The notes under the pieces are model-generated. The model saw nothing but the letters and a program-made list of their open reading frames with translations, ran no database searches and had not been told where the DNA came from. The position numbers and the translations under genes are program-made. From Gammaproteobacteria bacterium (GTDB lineage: Bacteria > Pseudomonadota > Gammaproteobacteria > Methylococcales > UBA2780), in contig QNFJ01000107.1 in assembly GCA_003646305.1 (NCBI GenBank), positions 1 to 7,329 on the forward strand: a DNA stretch of 7,329 nt, written 5' to 3'. This document shows, in pieces, positions 7,232 through 7,329 of this stretch. Position 1 is the stretch's first letter. Every line of letters starts with the position of its first letter.

Positions 7232-7259
7232 TTGGTACAAATGTTGCTTTAAATCTAAT
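7232..7259 (+). promoter_or_regulatory. Possible sigma-70 promoter for the gene starting at 7314
   Basis: TTGGTA (7232-7237, 4 of 6 to TTGACA) and TCTAAT (7254-7259, 5 of 6 to TATAAT) are separated by 16 bases. Transcription would start near 7266, giving a leader of roughly 48 bases. In such AT-rich DNA chance matches are common, so this is only a candidate. Confidence 0.3.
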
Positions 7260-7313
7260 GTCGTTTTTTATATTTAGCTTTAATGACATTGAAAATAATA
7301 GAGGGTTTATAGA

Positions 7314-7329
7314 ATGAAAATGTTAAAAA
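7314..7329 (+). CDS. Start of an unidentified gene (five codons, cut by window edge)
   Basis: The ATG at 7314 is preceded by GAGGG (7301-7305) with 8 bases spacing, the best-placed Shine-Dalgarno in the tail. Only MKMLK can be read. A basic, lysine-rich beginning would suit a signal peptide, but five residues cannot identify the product. The AT-rich upstream DNA suggests it has its own promoter and is not part of the copA transcript. Confidence 0.55.

Larger units (their letters stand above)
7033..7313. other. Intergenic region after copA, AT-rich in its second half
   Basis: These 281 bases hold no convincing gene. The first part has ordinary composition and only weak inverted repeats (for example ACAGA 7077-7081 with TCTGT 7091-7095), none followed by a T-run, so no classic intrinsic terminator for copA is evident. 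The strongest structure is the inverted repeat at 7121-7147. A perfect TATAAT (7158-7163) lies just after it but has no good -35. A 14-base AT palindrome spans 7161-7174. From 7161 on the GC content is about 24% by hand count, leading into a new gene. Confidence 0.6.

Noticed and set aside
7051..7317. Open frame of 88 codons after copA, TTG start
   Set aside because: It has no ribosome binding site, runs through the inverted repeat and AT-rich leader, and overlaps the well-placed Shine-Dalgarno and ATG at 7301-7316. The product shows no family features.
1..7329. CRISPR array, tRNA or rRNA genes, transposase, prophage or toxin-antitoxin genes
   Set aside because: No repeat-spacer pattern, cloverleaf-like sequence, rRNA-like stretch or mobile-element protein was seen by eye in any part of the window.

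Overview
The window looks like chromosomal DNA of a gammaproteobacterium with moderate GC in its genes. The main evidence is gene order: ftsY divergent from two M16 zinc-protease-like genes followed by rsmD. As I recall, the same neighbourhood occurs in Pseudomonas and related gammaproteobacteria. The protein sequences fit too: RsmD resembles the Escherichia coli protein, and the FtsY has a short acidic N-terminal region. I cannot place the organism more precisely; a marine or environmental lineage is a guess.

Layout. Positions 1-683 (minus strand) hold the 5' two thirds of ftsY, cut by the window edge. A 78-base gap at 684-761 separates it from a plus-strand run of five genes. The first two (762-2129 and 2129-3439) overlap by one base and encode two exported M16 peptidase-family proteins. 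One has the zinc site, and the other has lost it but keeps the arginine/tyrosine substrate-binding pair, so together they look like a heterodimeric protease. Next comes rsmD (3450-4013), the 16S rRNA G966 methyltransferase. After 32 bases follows a 163-residue protein (4046-4537) with a textbook YHS/TRASH metal-binding motif joined to a degenerate HMA-like domain. After 28 bases comes copA (4567-7032), a complete copper-exporting P1B-type ATPase with two nearly identical N-terminal HMA domains.

The tail, 7033-7313, carries no convincing gene. It contains one strong inverted repeat (7121-7147) and then turns very AT-rich (about 24% GC by hand count over 7161-7313). A possible promoter and a clear Shine-Dalgarno sequence lead into a new gene starting at 7314, of which only five codons are present.

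Functionally there are three units: membrane protein targeting (ftsY), envelope proteolysis plus ribosome modification (M16 pair and rsmD), and copper handling (YHS protein plus CopA). The most unusual item is the YHS/HMA-like protein directly upstream of copA, a candidate copper chaperone or accessory factor. All plus-strand genes from 762 to 7032 are close enough for read-through, but no copper-responsive operator was recognised, so how the copper pair is controlled is open.
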